DNA of 61,939 nt from an uncultured Clostridia bacterium (GTDB taxonomy: Bacteria > Bacillota > Clostridia > UBA1381): NCBI GenBank assembly GCA_947626075.1, contig CANQQW010000003.1, forward strand, positions 1 through 61,939, written 5' to 3'. This document shows, piece after piece, positions 38,474-46,656 of the stretch. The notes below the pieces were generated by a model, which saw nothing but the letters and a program-made list of their open reading frames with translations, made no database searches and was not told the DNA's origin. The stretch's first letter is position 1, and every line of letters begins with the position of its first letter. Position numbers and translations under genes: made by a program.

Positions 38474-38887
38474 TTATTCCGCTTCGCTTATACCTTTTTT
38501 AATATTGTCGTATATAATTTTCTGATCGACGGACAGTTCGTCATAAATAACGGCGTTAAGCATTTCAAGAGCTTTGCTGTTATTGCCGAGAGAGAAGTAT
38601 CCGTTGGCGCTCAAAAGAATGTCGTTCATGGTCTGCTTTTCCCGAAGCTCCGCAAGCTCCGTCGTGAGCTTGCTGTTTTCCTCAATCAGGTTTTTGTTTT
38701 CCTCGCTCAAAACAGCCGCTCTCTCGGTTATTCCCGAATTTACGGCATCTTCGTTTACTTCCACGGAGGGCTGATTTTTCTTAAGGTTTGTCTGTCCGAA
38801 GAAAGACAGGATAATCAGCAGCACCGCCACGATAAATATGAGAGAGGTATATATAAACAAGGATTTGTTATTGTTCTTATCAGCCAT
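38474..38887 (-). CDS. Small membrane-anchored coiled-coil protein, unknown function
   Basis: About 137 residues. One N-terminal transmembrane segment (LFIYTSLIFIVAVLLIILSFF) is followed by an extracytoplasmic coiled coil (EENKNLIEENSKLTTELAELR). A short helical tail (SLGNNSKALEMLNAVIYDEL) resembles a single TPR-like repeat. I do not recognise the family. The ATG at 38887 has GGGG at good spacing; an ATG at 38896 is possible. It overlaps the DUF4446 gene, so the two are probably co-expressed with parAB. Confidence 0.75.
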   Translation of the reverse strand: MADKNNNKSLFIYTSLIFIVAVLLIILSFFGQTNLKKNQPSVEVNEDAVNSGITERAAVLSEENKNLIEENSKLTTELAELREKQTMNDILLSANGYFSLGNNSKALEMLNAVIYDELSVDQKIIYDNIKKGISEAE

Positions 38888-39383
38888 TTTTATCATTCCC
38901 CATCAGCTTACTTTTCGCCTCGTTCAAGGCTTTTGTCTCCTCATCGAGAAGCTTTATCGAGGCTTCGCCGCCTACGATTTCGCGGACATAGGTGTTACAT
39001 GAATTATGACCGTACAGCGACGTTAAAATAAATCCGTCGTTATTGTTGTTAAGCACCGCGAGAGCGAAGCTCAAGCCGCCCTTTACGTCGTCAAACGCGT
39101 CGAAATTCACAACGGCTGTTTTTTTAAGAGATATGTTGGAGTCGTTTTCGCAGCCCGCGAGCCGCGAAAGCAGCACCGCGTCGGACGTGTCGTTTACGGT
39201 TTTGGATAAATCGTCCACCCTGTCATAATAATCCTTTAGCGCGCTTATAATATCGCCCTCGTCGGAATAGTCCATGAGGGTGCTTATTTTTGACGAGTTT
39301 ACCGCATTTAGGATAAAGCATATAATTATCAGAACCATCATTATGGCGAGAGCTATAAAAAGCAAGTTGTTACTGTTCAGCAT
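38880..39383 (-). CDS. DUF4446 family protein
   Basis: 167 residues. One N-terminal transmembrane helix is followed by a short coiled coil (DYYDRVDDLSKTV). The family core comes next: VVNFDAFDDVKGGLSFALAVLNNNNDGF then LTSLYGHNSCNTYVREI. DUF4446 proteins are commonly found beside parB (spo0J) in Firmicutes; their function is unknown. GGAGAAAA precedes the ATG. It lies 27 bases downstream of parB on the same strand. Confidence 0.9.
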   Translation of the reverse strand: MLNSNNLLFIALAIMMVLIIICFILNAVNSSKISTLMDYSDEGDIISALKDYYDRVDDLSKTVNDTSDAVLLSRLAGCENDSNISLKKTAVVNFDAFDDVKGGLSFALAVLNNNNDGFILTSLYGHNSCNTYVREIVGGEASIKLLDEETKALNEAKSKLMGNDKNG

Positions 39384-39410
39384 TTTTTTCTCCTTTCGGT
39401 GATGTGGTTG

Positions 39411-40289
39411 TTATTTTATTTTAAAGAACGATAAAATACGCTCCAAATCGTCGTTACCGTAATATTCAATTTCTATTTTGCCCTTTTTCGGGGTATGGTT
39501 TATTTTTACCTTTGTTCCCATAGCCGACGACAAATTATTCTGGATTTTTTCTATTTCTATATCGCTTGCCGTTTTTTCCCTCGTTTTCTTGGGCGGCGCT
39601 TTCCTTTGAAGCTGCTTCGCAAGCGCTTCCGCTTGGCGCACGTTCAAATTATCCTCGACAATTCTTTTAGCCAGGGCTTTTCGCATATCCGCGTTTTCAA
39701 GAGAAAGCACGGCGCGCGCGTGACCGCTCGTTAAAAGCCCGTCGGTAAGCATTTTTTGGATAGAATTGTCAAGTGATAAAAGTCTTAAGGAATTTGCGAC
39801 GGCGCTGCGGCTTTTGCCTACGTGCTTCGCGATAATCTCCTGCGTGAGATTAAATTCCTCCATAAGCAGGTTATATCCTATAGCTTCCTCTATCGGGTTA
39901 AGATTTTCGCGCTGTAAATTTTCAATCAGCGCGATTTCCGCCACCTGCTCGTCGTTATACGGACGTATCAGCGCCGGTATTTCTTTGATATTGGCTTTTT
40001 TCGCGGCGCGCCACCGTCTTTCGCCCGCCACGATTTTATACATACCGTTCTTTGACGGCGTTATTATAATCGGCTGTATAATCCCGTGCTCCTTTATGGA
40101 AGCGGTGAGCATCGCTATTTTTTCCTCGTCGAAAATACGGCGGGGCTGTTTTTCGTTAGGCTCAATCAGAGAAAGACGCACGTTTGTAACGTTTCCGCTT
40201 TCCGGCGGCTCGGGCGTTGAGGCTACATCGCGTATATCCTCTTCGCCGAAAAGCGAGCCGAGCCCTTTGCCAAGACCCTTTTTTGGCAT
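39411..40289 (-). CDS. parB: Chromosome partitioning protein ParB (Spo0J)
   Basis: A 292-residue ParB. The N-terminus KKGLGKGLGSLFGE is followed by the CTP-binding ParB/Srx domain with GERRWRAAKKA. A central helix-turn-helix (LTQEIIAKHVGKSRSAVANSLRLL) binds parS, and a C-terminal dimerisation part follows. It loads SMC and segregates origins with ParA. Two parS-like sites are at 41299 and 43185. It follows parA by 17 bases. Confidence 0.97.
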   Translation of the reverse strand: MPKKGLGKGLGSLFGEEDIRDVASTPEPPESGNVTNVRLSLIEPNEKQPRRIFDEEKIAMLTASIKEHGIIQPIIITPSKNGMYKIVAGERRWRAAKKANIKEIPALIRPYNDEQVAEIALIENLQRENLNPIEEAIGYNLLMEEFNLTQEIIAKHVGKSRSAVANSLRLLSLDNSIQKMLTDGLLTSGHARAVLSLENADMRKALAKRIVEDNLNVRQAEALAKQLQRKAPPKKTREKTASDIEIEKIQNNLSSAMGTKVKINHTPKKGKIEIEYYGNDDLERILSFFKIK

Positions 40290-40306
40290 ATCCTCACTCC
40301 CTTGTT

Positions 40307-41071
40307 TTATGAATTGTTTCTGATAACTTCTTTCGCGAGCGACATATACGCGTCCGCTCCCTTTGAGGCGCGGTCGTAATTTATAATCGGCTCGCCGAAA
40401 GACGGCGACTCGCTCAGTCTTACGTTTCTCGGAATTACGGTTCTGTATACCTTGTCGGGGAAAAACTTCTTTACCTCGTCAAGCACCTGTATCGATAGGT
40501 TTGTTCTTCCGTCGTACATAGTCGCGAGCACGCCCTCTATTTCTATTTGCGGGTTCAGTTTCTTTTTAATCGTTTTTATCGTCGTTATGAGTCGGCTCAA
40601 GCCCTCGAGCGCGTAATATTCGCACTGAATGGGAATAAGCACGCCGTTTGCCGCCGTCAGAATGTTTATCGTAATCATTCCGAGCGCGGGCGGCGAGTCG
40701 ATTATTATAAAATCAAAATCGTCCTTTACCGCGCGTATTGCGTTTTTAAGAAAAAATTCGCGCTTGTCCTCGTATGCAAGCTCTATTTCCGCCGCGCTCA
40801 TATCGGGCGACGACGGAATTATGTATAAGTTGTTGTATTTTGTTTCAAGCACCGCGTCCGCCGTTTTTGAAACGTCCGTAAGACAGTCGTAAACGGACAG
40901 CGTATAGCCGCCTCTCTCAAAGCCGAGACCGCTTGTGCCGTTGCACTGCGGGTCGCAGTCGATAAGCAGAGTTTTTTTGCCTTCGCAGGCAAGGCATGAC
41001 GCTAAATTGACGGAAGTCGTGGTTTTTCCGACGCCGCCTTTTTGGTTTGTTACCGCTATTATTTTTGCCAT
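40307..41071 (-). CDS. parA: Chromosome partitioning ATPase ParA (Soj)
   Basis: A 254-residue Walker-type ATPase with the deviant Walker A KGGVGKTTTSVNLA at residues 11-24. DCDPQCNGTSGLG and IIIDSPPALGMITIN are further ParA motifs. It partners ParB and can regulate DnaA. GGAGAGA precedes the ATG at 41071. Its upstream leader contains two copies of a 56-bp palindromic element, which is unusual. Confidence 0.97.
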   Translation of the reverse strand: MAKIIAVTNQKGGVGKTTTSVNLASCLACEGKKTLLIDCDPQCNGTSGLGFERGGYTLSVYDCLTDVSKTADAVLETKYNNLYIIPSSPDMSAAEIELAYEDKREFFLKNAIRAVKDDFDFIIIDSPPALGMITINILTAANGVLIPIQCEYYALEGLSRLITTIKTIKKKLNPQIEIEGVLATMYDGRTNLSIQVLDEVKKFFPDKVYRTVIPRNVRLSESPSFGEPIINYDRASKGADAYMSLAKEVIRNNS

Positions 41072-41102
41072 ATTTCTCTCCGTTTTCGGTTTTTTTGTTT
41101 TG

Positions 41103-41158
41103 ATGTTCTGTTATGGTGTCAAAATCTCTGATTTTGGTAACACCATAAGAGCATTATA
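41103..41158. repeat. 56-bp palindromic element, copy 1 (parA leader)
   Basis: Inverted arms ATGTTCTGTTATGGTGT and ACACCATAAGAGCAT enclose the inner arms CAAAATC/GATTTTG. Nearly identical to copy 2 at 41221-41276. The one difference (G for A at 41151) keeps pairing as G-T. The copies are in direct orientation, 118 bases apart. Confidence 0.9.
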
Positions 41159-41220
41159 ATCCGGATTTGCAGGCTGCCGAGGCAGCCGACACCGCAGCGT
41201 GGTGTGCAAAGTGGATTTCA

Positions 41221-41276
41221 ATGTTCTGTTATGGTGTCAAAATCTCTGATTTTGGTAACACCATAAGAACATTATA
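41221..41276. repeat. 56-bp palindromic element, copy 2 (parA leader)
   Basis: Same element as copy 1. Its right end (ATTATA) doubles as the -10 box of a minus-strand promoter. Between the copies (41159-41220) lies another stem, GGCTGCC/GGCAGCC (41172-41187). Confidence 0.9.
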
Positions 41277-41298
41277 CCATAAAAGTTTTATTTGTAAA
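41271..41298 (-). promoter_or_regulatory. Candidate parAB promoter
   Basis: On the minus strand TTTACA (41298-41293), a 16-base spacer and TATAAT (41276-41271). It abuts a parS-like site at 41299-41314, which would let ParB repress parAB. The transcript leader would contain both 56-bp palindromes. Confidence 0.6.
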
Positions 41299-41314
41299 TG
41301 TTTCACATGAAACA
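41299..41314. promoter_or_regulatory. parS-like site (one mismatch)
   Basis: TGTTTCACATGAAACA differs from the Firmicutes parS consensus TGTTTCACGTGAAACA at one central base. It is immediately upstream of the parA promoter. Confidence 0.85.
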
Positions 41315-41409
41315 TTTTTAAAATTTAACAATAATGTAATCTTTCGTTTATGAAGGCGCATAATTTTGCAAAAGTTTACAATAATAAGTATATCATTAAG
41401 GACACCTCA

Positions 41410-41502
41410 TCAGTCGCCTAAGGCGACAGTAAGTAAGGGCGACCGCGAGGGTCGCCCCTACGGAGAGAGGTAGGCGGCGGGCGGCCAATGACCGCCCCTA
41501 CG
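41410..41502. repeat. Repeat units upstream of the germination operon
   Basis: TCGCCTAAGGCGA (41414-41426) is followed by a reverse type A unit (41437-41462, GGGCGACC...GGTCGCCCCTACG). A reverse type B unit follows (41478-41502, CGGGCGGCC...CCGCCCCTACG). These belong to the same families as at 22.9, 51 and 55 kb. Confidence 0.88.
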
Positions 41503-41540
41503 GGGTGAGACGCAAATATATTGAAGAAAGAAGTAACGGT

Positions 41541-43184
41541 ATGAAAGGAATTTTGAACGCGGTAAAAGATTATCTTATGTTTACGCCGACGGCGCGGGAG
41601 GAGAATTTTTATTTAAGCTCCGCGCCGAGCAACACCGAGTACGACGTGCGCGGCGAAAACAAGGAAACAACGGAAACGGACACCGTTTTTGACGACATAG
41701 AACAAAATCTCTCTTACGTGAAAAAAAGGTTTACTTACCCGATAAACAATGATATTGTTATACGCGAAATATCTATGAGACACGGGCGCAGGGCGTTCAT
41801 AGTGTTTATCGACGGAATGGTGTCGAGCGAGCTTGTGGATCTGGCGATAATAAAGCCGCTGTTGGAGCTGCCGTTTTTCGCGGGCGGCAAGGAGAGTGAA
41901 CAAGTCGATGAAATCACGGAAAAATTTATCGCACATTCGCAGGCGTTTTCAACGAACAGTATGGACGTTGTTTTCGAGGAAATCAACTTCGGCTCGTGCG
42001 CCGTCTTTGCGGAGGGCTTTTCAAAGGCGTTTATGCTCGACGTGAGGGACTGGGGACACAGGAGCATAGACAAGCCCGACAACGAACAGTCAATCTACGG
42101 TCCGCAGGAGGCGTTTGCGGAGATGCTTCGCAACAATACGGCGCTCGTGCGTAAAATTATCAAGAGTGAAAAGCTTATCGCGGAGGGTATTAAGATAGGT
42201 AAAAAAAGCAAGACGCGCGGAGTTATGCTATACATTTCCGATATAGCCAATCCAGAGCTTGTGGACGAGGTGCGGCGCAGACTTAACGGGATAAATATGG
42301 ACTATGTAATCTCAATCGAGGAGGTCGCAATGATGATGGAGGAAAACACGTTTTCCACAATGACGCACTTTCTCGAAACGGAGCGTCCCGACCGCGTTGC
42401 CCGGGCGCTTACCGAGGGGCGCGTCGCGTTTATCCTTAACGGAAATCCGCAGGTGCTTGTAATGCCGACGAATATTTTTGAGCTTACACATTCGGTGTCG
42501 GACGATTATTTGAGAGTTCCTTACGCGAATATGATTAGAATTATAAGGATGATCGCGGTGTTTTTTTCGACGCTTTTGCCCGGGCTTTATCTCGCGATTA
42601 CGTTGTTCCATCAGGAAATTATACCGACGTATTTGTTGTATTCGATAAGCGCGTCGCGCGAAAATGTGCCGTTCCCGAGCGTGCTGGAGCTGCTTTTGAT
42701 GGATCTGTCGTTTGAAATGATACGCGAGGCGGGTCTGCGTATGCCCGGTCCGATAGGGTCGACGCTCGGTATAGTCGGCGGTCTTATTTTGGGTCAAGCG
42801 GCGGTCAGCGCGAAAATTGTAAGTCCAATCATGATAATCGTTATCGCGATAACGGGTATCGGGTCGTTCGCAACGGCGGATTATTCGCTGAGCTGGAGCT
42901 TTAGAGTGCTTAGGTTGATTTTTATTGTATTGGGGTCGGTCATGGGATTTTACGGAATCGCGATAGGTATTTTTGTGTACGGGTTGTCGCTCGCGGCGCA
43001 AAAGAGTTTCGGCGTACCGTTCCTGGAGCCGACGTTTAAGCTTAAAAATAATAATATGGCGAACGCCGTGTTTGTAAATCCGATATGGCGAAGAGAGAAC
43101 CGTCCTGACTTTTTAAATACAAAGGACGGTAAAGAGGAGCCGAAAATCAGTCGGAGTTGGAAAACAAAGAAAAGGTATTGGTAA
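41541..43184 (+). CDS. GerAA-family spore germinant receptor subunit A
   Basis: About 547 residues. A large N-terminal cytoplasmic domain (~1-310, with FIDGMVSSELVDLAIIKPLL and VDEVRRRLNGINMDYVIS) is followed by a membrane domain. The latter carries the conserved PTYLLYSISASRENVPFPSVLELLLMD region and MPGPIGSTLGIVGGLILG. It forms the germinant receptor in the inner spore membrane with the B and C subunits. The ATG at 41541 is preferred; the GTG at 41505 sits next to a repeat and would add residues unlike the family. A perfect parS follows its stop codon directly. Confidence 0.93.
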   Translation: MKGILNAVKDYLMFTPTAREENFYLSSAPSNTEYDVRGENKETTETDTVFDDIEQNLSYVKKRFTYPINNDIVIREISMRHGRRAFIVFIDGMVSSELVDLAIIKPLLELPFFAGGKESEQVDEITEKFIAHSQAFSTNSMDVVFEEINFGSCAVFAEGFSKAFMLDVRDWGHRSIDKPDNEQSIYGPQEAFAEMLRNNTALVRKIIKSEKLIAEGIKIGKKSKTRGVMLYISDIANPELVDEVRRRLNGINMDYVISIEEVAMMMEENTFSTMTHFLETERPDRVARALTEGRVAFILNGNPQVLVMPTNIFELTHSVSDDYLRVPYANMIRIIRMIAVFFSTLLPGLYLAITLFHQEIIPTYLLYSISASRENVPFPSVLELLLMDLSFEMIREAGLRMPGPIGSTLGIVGGLILGQAAVSAKIVSPIMIIVIAITGIGSFATADYSLSWSFRVLRLIFIVLGSVMGFYGIAIGIFVYGLSLAAQKSFGVPFLEPTFKLKNNNMANAVFVNPIWRRENRPDFLNTKDGKEEPKISRSWKTKKRYW

Positions 43185-43200
43185 TGTTTCACGTGAAACA
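43185..43200. promoter_or_regulatory. parS site (perfect consensus)
   Basis: TGTTTCACGTGAAACA, a full match to the 16-bp parS. It starts at the base after the stop codon of the GerAA-family gene and ends 34 bases before the GerAB gene. Confidence 0.95.
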
Positions 43201-43233
43201 AACCGAACCGTTTCGGTAAAATGGAGGAATGGT

Positions 43234-44325
43234 ATGCTTCAACGAAAGGAAATGACCGCGCTTTTAATAAATGTCATATCATTAAAAATGCTTCTGACAT
43301 TTCCGAGGATTTTTATTATTAACAGCGGAAACGCGGCGTGGATACAGGCGCTTTATAATACCGCGGCGGTGTTTTTGATATTCTTTGTCACGGCAAAGCT
43401 GTATCGCGGTAACAAAAATGTGATACAGCTCGCGGAGACGGCGGGAGGAAAGCCGCTTAAAATTATTGTCGGTATGACGGTGTTCGCGGTGCTGCTTATC
43501 AATTTTTCGTCGGTGGTAAGAATTTTTCCCGAGTCGGTAAAATCGGTGCTGCTGCAGAATTTTAAATTGGAGGTTATAGTAATTACGTTCGTTATCGCGA
43601 CGGCGATAGGCGCTTATATCGGGCTGCAGTCCGTGGCAAAGGTAAATTATTTGTTTTTACCCGTCGCGGGCGCGGTGCTTTTGGCGTTTTTGCTGCTTCT
43701 GATACCGTATTACAGGTTTTCAAACATTATGCCCGTATTCGGTCAGGGGTACAAGGCGATTTTCGGTAAGGGCTTTAACACCGTTTCTCTTTTCTCGGAC
43801 ATACTTTTCTTAAATATACTTCTGCCGCACTGCGAAAACGCGGGCGAGGCGAGAAAGAGCGGAGTTAAGGCGCTTGTCATAGGCGCGGGAATATCGGTTA
43901 TCATACTTTTGGGATATTGCCTTGTGTATCCGTATCCCGCGTCGAAAGAGTTTATAATACCCGTATATCAGCTTGCGAGGATAATACATTTGAGCAGCTT
44001 TTTCAGCAGGTTTGAGGCGCTGTTTCAGTTCGTGTGGTCGATATTGGTGCTTTTGTACTCGTCGGTATACGTTTATACGATGTGTTATGTATGGCAGATA
44101 ACGTTTAATTTGAAATTTTACAGACCGCTTATATTTCCCGTGGTGCTTATAAGCAGCGTCATAGCTATGGTGCCGAATTCGATGCTCGATTTAATCAGCA
44201 CAGAGGAAATAAGAAGTCTTATTGTGTATCCGATTGCTTTTTTGCTTCCGCTTATATTCGGCGCGGTTTCAAGACGGTATTACGGCGAGCGGATGAGAAA
44301 GGACGAGAGTGATGAAAAAGTTTAA
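43234..44325 (+). CDS. GerAB-family spore germination permease
   Basis: A 363-residue membrane protein with about ten transmembrane segments. It belongs to the GerAB branch of the amino acid/polyamine/organocation transporter superfamily. MLLTFPRIFI near the N-terminus and NILLPHCENAGEARKS in the middle fit this family. In GerA receptors the B subunit binds the germinant. GGAGG precedes the ATG. It overlaps the C-subunit gene by 14 bases. Confidence 0.92.
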   Translation: MLQRKEMTALLINVISLKMLLTFPRIFIINSGNAAWIQALYNTAAVFLIFFVTAKLYRGNKNVIQLAETAGGKPLKIIVGMTVFAVLLINFSSVVRIFPESVKSVLLQNFKLEVIVITFVIATAIGAYIGLQSVAKVNYLFLPVAGAVLLAFLLLLIPYYRFSNIMPVFGQGYKAIFGKGFNTVSLFSDILFLNILLPHCENAGEARKSGVKALVIGAGISVIILLGYCLVYPYPASKEFIIPVYQLARIIHLSSFFSRFEALFQFVWSILVLLYSSVYVYTMCYVWQITFNLKFYRPLIFPVVLISSVIAMVPNSMLDLISTEEIRSLIVYPIAFLLPLIFGAVSRRYYGERMRKDESDEKV

Positions 44326-45682
44326 AACAGCCGTCATGTCAGCCGCCGCGATCATACTTTCGCTTACTCTTACCGGCTGCGTCGGCAAGGAGCCGAATGA
44401 AATCGCGTATATAGTGGCGCTGGGCATAGACATGTCGGAGGGGGAGAATTACGAGATAACTATACAGTACGCCAACCCCACGGAAATAAGCGGCGGCGAG
44501 GAGGGCGGCAAGGCGGGCAGCGCGATAATAGAAAATATAAGCGTGCAGGCGCCGAATTTATACGCCGCGATAGGACTTGCCAACAAAATCGTCAGCAAGA
44601 CCTTTTATCTTTCCCACGCGCGGATCATAGTGGTCTCGCAGGAGGTTGCGGAAAAGGGACTGCGCGATATAACGGAGACGTTTATACGGAGCGACGATTT
44701 GCGTCCCGATATTTATCTCGCCGTGTCGCTCGACGGGGCGAATGAGTATCTGTCCGCCGTAAAGCCGGCAATGGAGGTAAATCCCGCCAAATATTATCAG
44801 CTTGTTTACGACAAAAACTCGTTTATGGGAATACCGGCGGGTTCGGCGAAGGATTTTTTCTTCGGTATCGAAACAAAGAATTTTGACAGTTTTCTTCCCA
44901 TAGCCGGAGTGGTGGGCAGCGGCGGGGAGGACAAAGAATCTCAAAAGAGCGAGTCCTCCGACGCGCGCGAGGAAGGCGGACTTTCCGGGGCGGGCGCGGA
45001 CGAAAAGGGCGGCGGCTCGTCCGAAAGCGGCGGAGAGGAAAGCGACTTATCCGAGGAAAACACGAAGCAAAGCGACGCTCCCGAAAACGAGCGCGGGTTT
45101 GAGTATAAAATGAAAGACTATATCGGAGGACAGGCGGCTATCGAGCTTAAAAACAAGAGCGAGTCCATGGGCAGCGCGATATTCGAGGGCGATAAAATGG
45201 TCGGCACGATAGGCTCGATAGAGGGACAAATGTTTAAGCTGCTTATGGGCGACTACAAGTACAGCTATATCACCGTATTTAACAAGCATACGCCGGACGA
45301 GCCGGTAACTTTGAAGATGATACAGGGAAAAAAGCCGCGCTACGATATAGATATTGAGAATAAAAAAATAAATGTGGAGATGTTTTTGGAGGGAGATGTA
45401 TCGTCGCTTCCGGCGGACTATAACATTGAAAGCGATATAGAGGAATTTCAAAACGATTCGGGAAAGTATATCGGCGAGGACTGCACGAGGTTCATGTCGG
45501 ATTTTATCAAAACGCATGACAGCGACACATTCCGACTGAAAGAAAGGTGCAAACAGAAATTTTTGACAAATAAATCGTATGATGAGTTTAAGGAAAGCGT
45601 AAATTTTAAGGAATATGATGTAAACGTGACGGTGGACTTCAAAATAAGACGGACAGGTCTTGTTATGAGGGAGGGGGATTAA
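44312..45682 (+). CDS. Ger(x)C-family germination lipoprotein
   Basis: About 456 residues. The signal peptide ends in a lipobox (LTLTGC, Cys near residue 23). The GerAC domain begins NEIAYIVALGIDMSEG and ends with the conserved C-terminal domain (EDCTRFMSDF, FKEYDVNVTVDFKIRRTG). Between about residues 210 and 265 there is a low-complexity Ser/Gly/Glu/Asp insert not usual for the family. The ATG at 44312 with AAAGGA 8 bases upstream is chosen over the GTG at 44309. The stop overlaps the following small gene by one base. Confidence 0.92.
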   Translation: MKKFKTAVMSAAAIILSLTLTGCVGKEPNEIAYIVALGIDMSEGENYEITIQYANPTEISGGEEGGKAGSAIIENISVQAPNLYAAIGLANKIVSKTFYLSHARIIVVSQEVAEKGLRDITETFIRSDDLRPDIYLAVSLDGANEYLSAVKPAMEVNPAKYYQLVYDKNSFMGIPAGSAKDFFFGIETKNFDSFLPIAGVVGSGGEDKESQKSESSDAREEGGLSGAGADEKGGGSSESGGEESDLSEENTKQSDAPENERGFEYKMKDYIGGQAAIELKNKSESMGSAIFEGDKMVGTIGSIEGQMFKLLMGDYKYSYITVFNKHTPDEPVTLKMIQGKKPRYDIDIENKKINVEMFLEGDVSSLPADYNIESDIEEFQNDSGKYIGEDCTRFMSDFIKTHDSDTFRLKERCKQKFLTNKSYDEFKESVNFKEYDVNVTVDFKIRRTGLVMREGD

Positions 45683-45843
45683 TGGAGAAAGCAATTTACT
45701 TGACCGCCGTGCTGGTGTGCGTTATAAGAGTGGTGAATTTCGGTATATACACATTCAGAGACGAAAACAAGACGGGCGGCGTGTCGCTTTTTGTCATGGC
45801 GGTTCTCGCCGCGTCCACATCGGTATATTTTTTAATGAAATAA
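45682..45843 (+). CDS. Small two-helix membrane protein in the germination operon
   Basis: 53 residues, starting MEKAIYLTAVLVCVIRVVNF and ending TSVYFLMK. Two hydrophobic segments are joined by a charged loop (TFRDENKTGGVS). The ATG overlaps the GerC stop (TAATG) and GAGGGGGA lies just upstream, so translation is coupled. Small fourth genes occur in some gerA-type operons, but I do not recognise this one. A role in receptor assembly is only a guess. Confidence 0.75.
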   Translation: MEKAIYLTAVLVCVIRVVNFGIYTFRDENKTGGVSLFVMAVLAASTSVYFLMK

Positions 45844-45848
45844 TACTC

Positions 45849-45877
45849 TTGAAAAAACCGCCTTGCGAGTATATAAT
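45849..45877 (+). promoter_or_regulatory. Promoter of the SLOG-like gene
   Basis: TTGAAA (45849-45854), a 17-base spacer and TATAAT (45872-45877), 19 bases ahead of the TTG start. Confidence 0.75.
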
Positions 45878-45895
45878 ACTTGTGGGGTGGTTTTT

Positions 45896-46387
45896 TTGGA
45901 TAAACGCAGAACGTGCTTTTTTACGGGTCACAGAAGAATAGCGGAGGATAAGAAAGAAATTATCAGGGCAAGATTAGCCGAGAATATAGAAAATTTAATC
46001 GTCACGCAGGGGGTTTGTGAATTTATCGCGGGCGGCGCGCTTGGCTTTGACACTATCGCGGCGGAGGAGGTCCTGAGCCTTCGTGGCAAGTACCCGAATA
46101 TAAGACTGACGCTGTATCTGCCGTGCCACGGGCAGGAGAAGCTGTGGACCAACGCGCAAAAGTACAAGTACAGGCTTGTGATGTCGCGCGCGAACGATTA
46201 CATATATGTAACCGACGGTGATTACACGGACACATGCATGATGGAGAGAAACCGCAGAATGATCGAAAGCTCATCGTTTTGTATAGCGTTTTGCCTTTTG
46301 GCGGCAAGCGGTACCGGCTCGACGCTGCGCAGCGCGCGGGCAGCCGGAATTACGGTGCGCAATATAGCGGACGAGATTTACAATTAA
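45896..46387 (+). CDS. SLOG-family (DUF1273-like) protein
   Basis: About 163 residues. The N-terminal CFFTGHRRI and central EFIAGGALGFDTIAAEEVL are the nucleotide-ligand motifs of the SLOG/DprA-like Rossmann fold (DUF1273, YspA/YpsA type). LTLYLPCHGQEKLW and YVTDGDYTDTCMMERNRRMIE follow. SLOG proteins bind nucleotide-derived ligands; the function of this branch is unknown. The TTG start at 45896 is chosen for GGGGTGG upstream. It is monocistronic, with its own promoter and terminator. Confidence 0.85.
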   Translation: MDKRRTCFFTGHRRIAEDKKEIIRARLAENIENLIVTQGVCEFIAGGALGFDTIAAEEVLSLRGKYPNIRLTLYLPCHGQEKLWTNAQKYKYRLVMSRANDYIYVTDGDYTDTCMMERNRRMIESSSFCIAFCLLAASGTGSTLRSARAAGITVRNIADEIYN

Positions 46388-46415
46388 ACCGTTCCGAGTA
46401 CGGGGCGGTTTTTTT
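46387..46415 (+). terminator. Terminator of the SLOG-like gene
   Basis: AACCGTTCCG (46387-46396) pairs with CGGGGCGGTT (46401-46410), including two G-T pairs, followed by TTTTT. Confidence 0.88.
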
Positions 46416-46419
46416 GTAT

Positions 46420-46459
46420 AAAAAACACTCCGACAAGGGCGGTTTCCCAAGCCGGAGCG
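46420..46459 (-). terminator. Terminator of tRNA-Thr
   Basis: On the minus strand CGCTCCGGCTTGGG pairs with CCCTTGTCGGAGTG with two internal mismatches and is followed by TTTTTT. It ends the leftward tRNA transcript. Confidence 0.8.
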
Positions 46460-46489
46460 CAATTCGTGTCAAGCGCCGGTGGACGCTTT

Positions 46490-46565
46490 TGGAGCTAACG
46501 AGCGGAGTCGAACCGCCGACCTCTTCATTACCAATGAAGTGCTCTGCCTACTGAGCTACGTCAGC
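46490..46565 (-). tRNA. tRNA-Thr (anticodon GGT)
   Basis: The minus strand folds as a full cloverleaf. Acceptor arms are GCTGACG/CGTTAGC, the D-arm region is GTAGCTCAGTAGGCAGAGC, the anticodon stem is CTTCA/TGAAG with loop TTGGTAA (anticodon GGT), and the T-loop is TTCGACT. CCA is encoded at 46492-46490. Confidence 0.97.
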
Positions 46566-46606
46566 AAAAACACTGCGAATATATTTGTATTGTTTGTAAC
46601 TATAAT

Positions 46607-46635
46607 ATTATATTACAGTGTCAAATGTTTGTCAA
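46607..46635 (-). promoter_or_regulatory. tRNA-Thr promoter
   Basis: TTGACA (46635-46630), a 17-base spacer and TATAAT (46612-46607), exact consensus, about 40 bases ahead of the tRNA. Confidence 0.85.
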
Positions 46636-46656
46636 GAGAAAATAATCATTTTTGTC

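Noticed and set aside
41505-41540. A GTG start 12 codons upstream for the GerAA-family gene
   Set aside because: It lies next to a repeat unit, lacks a proper RBS, and the added residues do not look like the family N-terminus.
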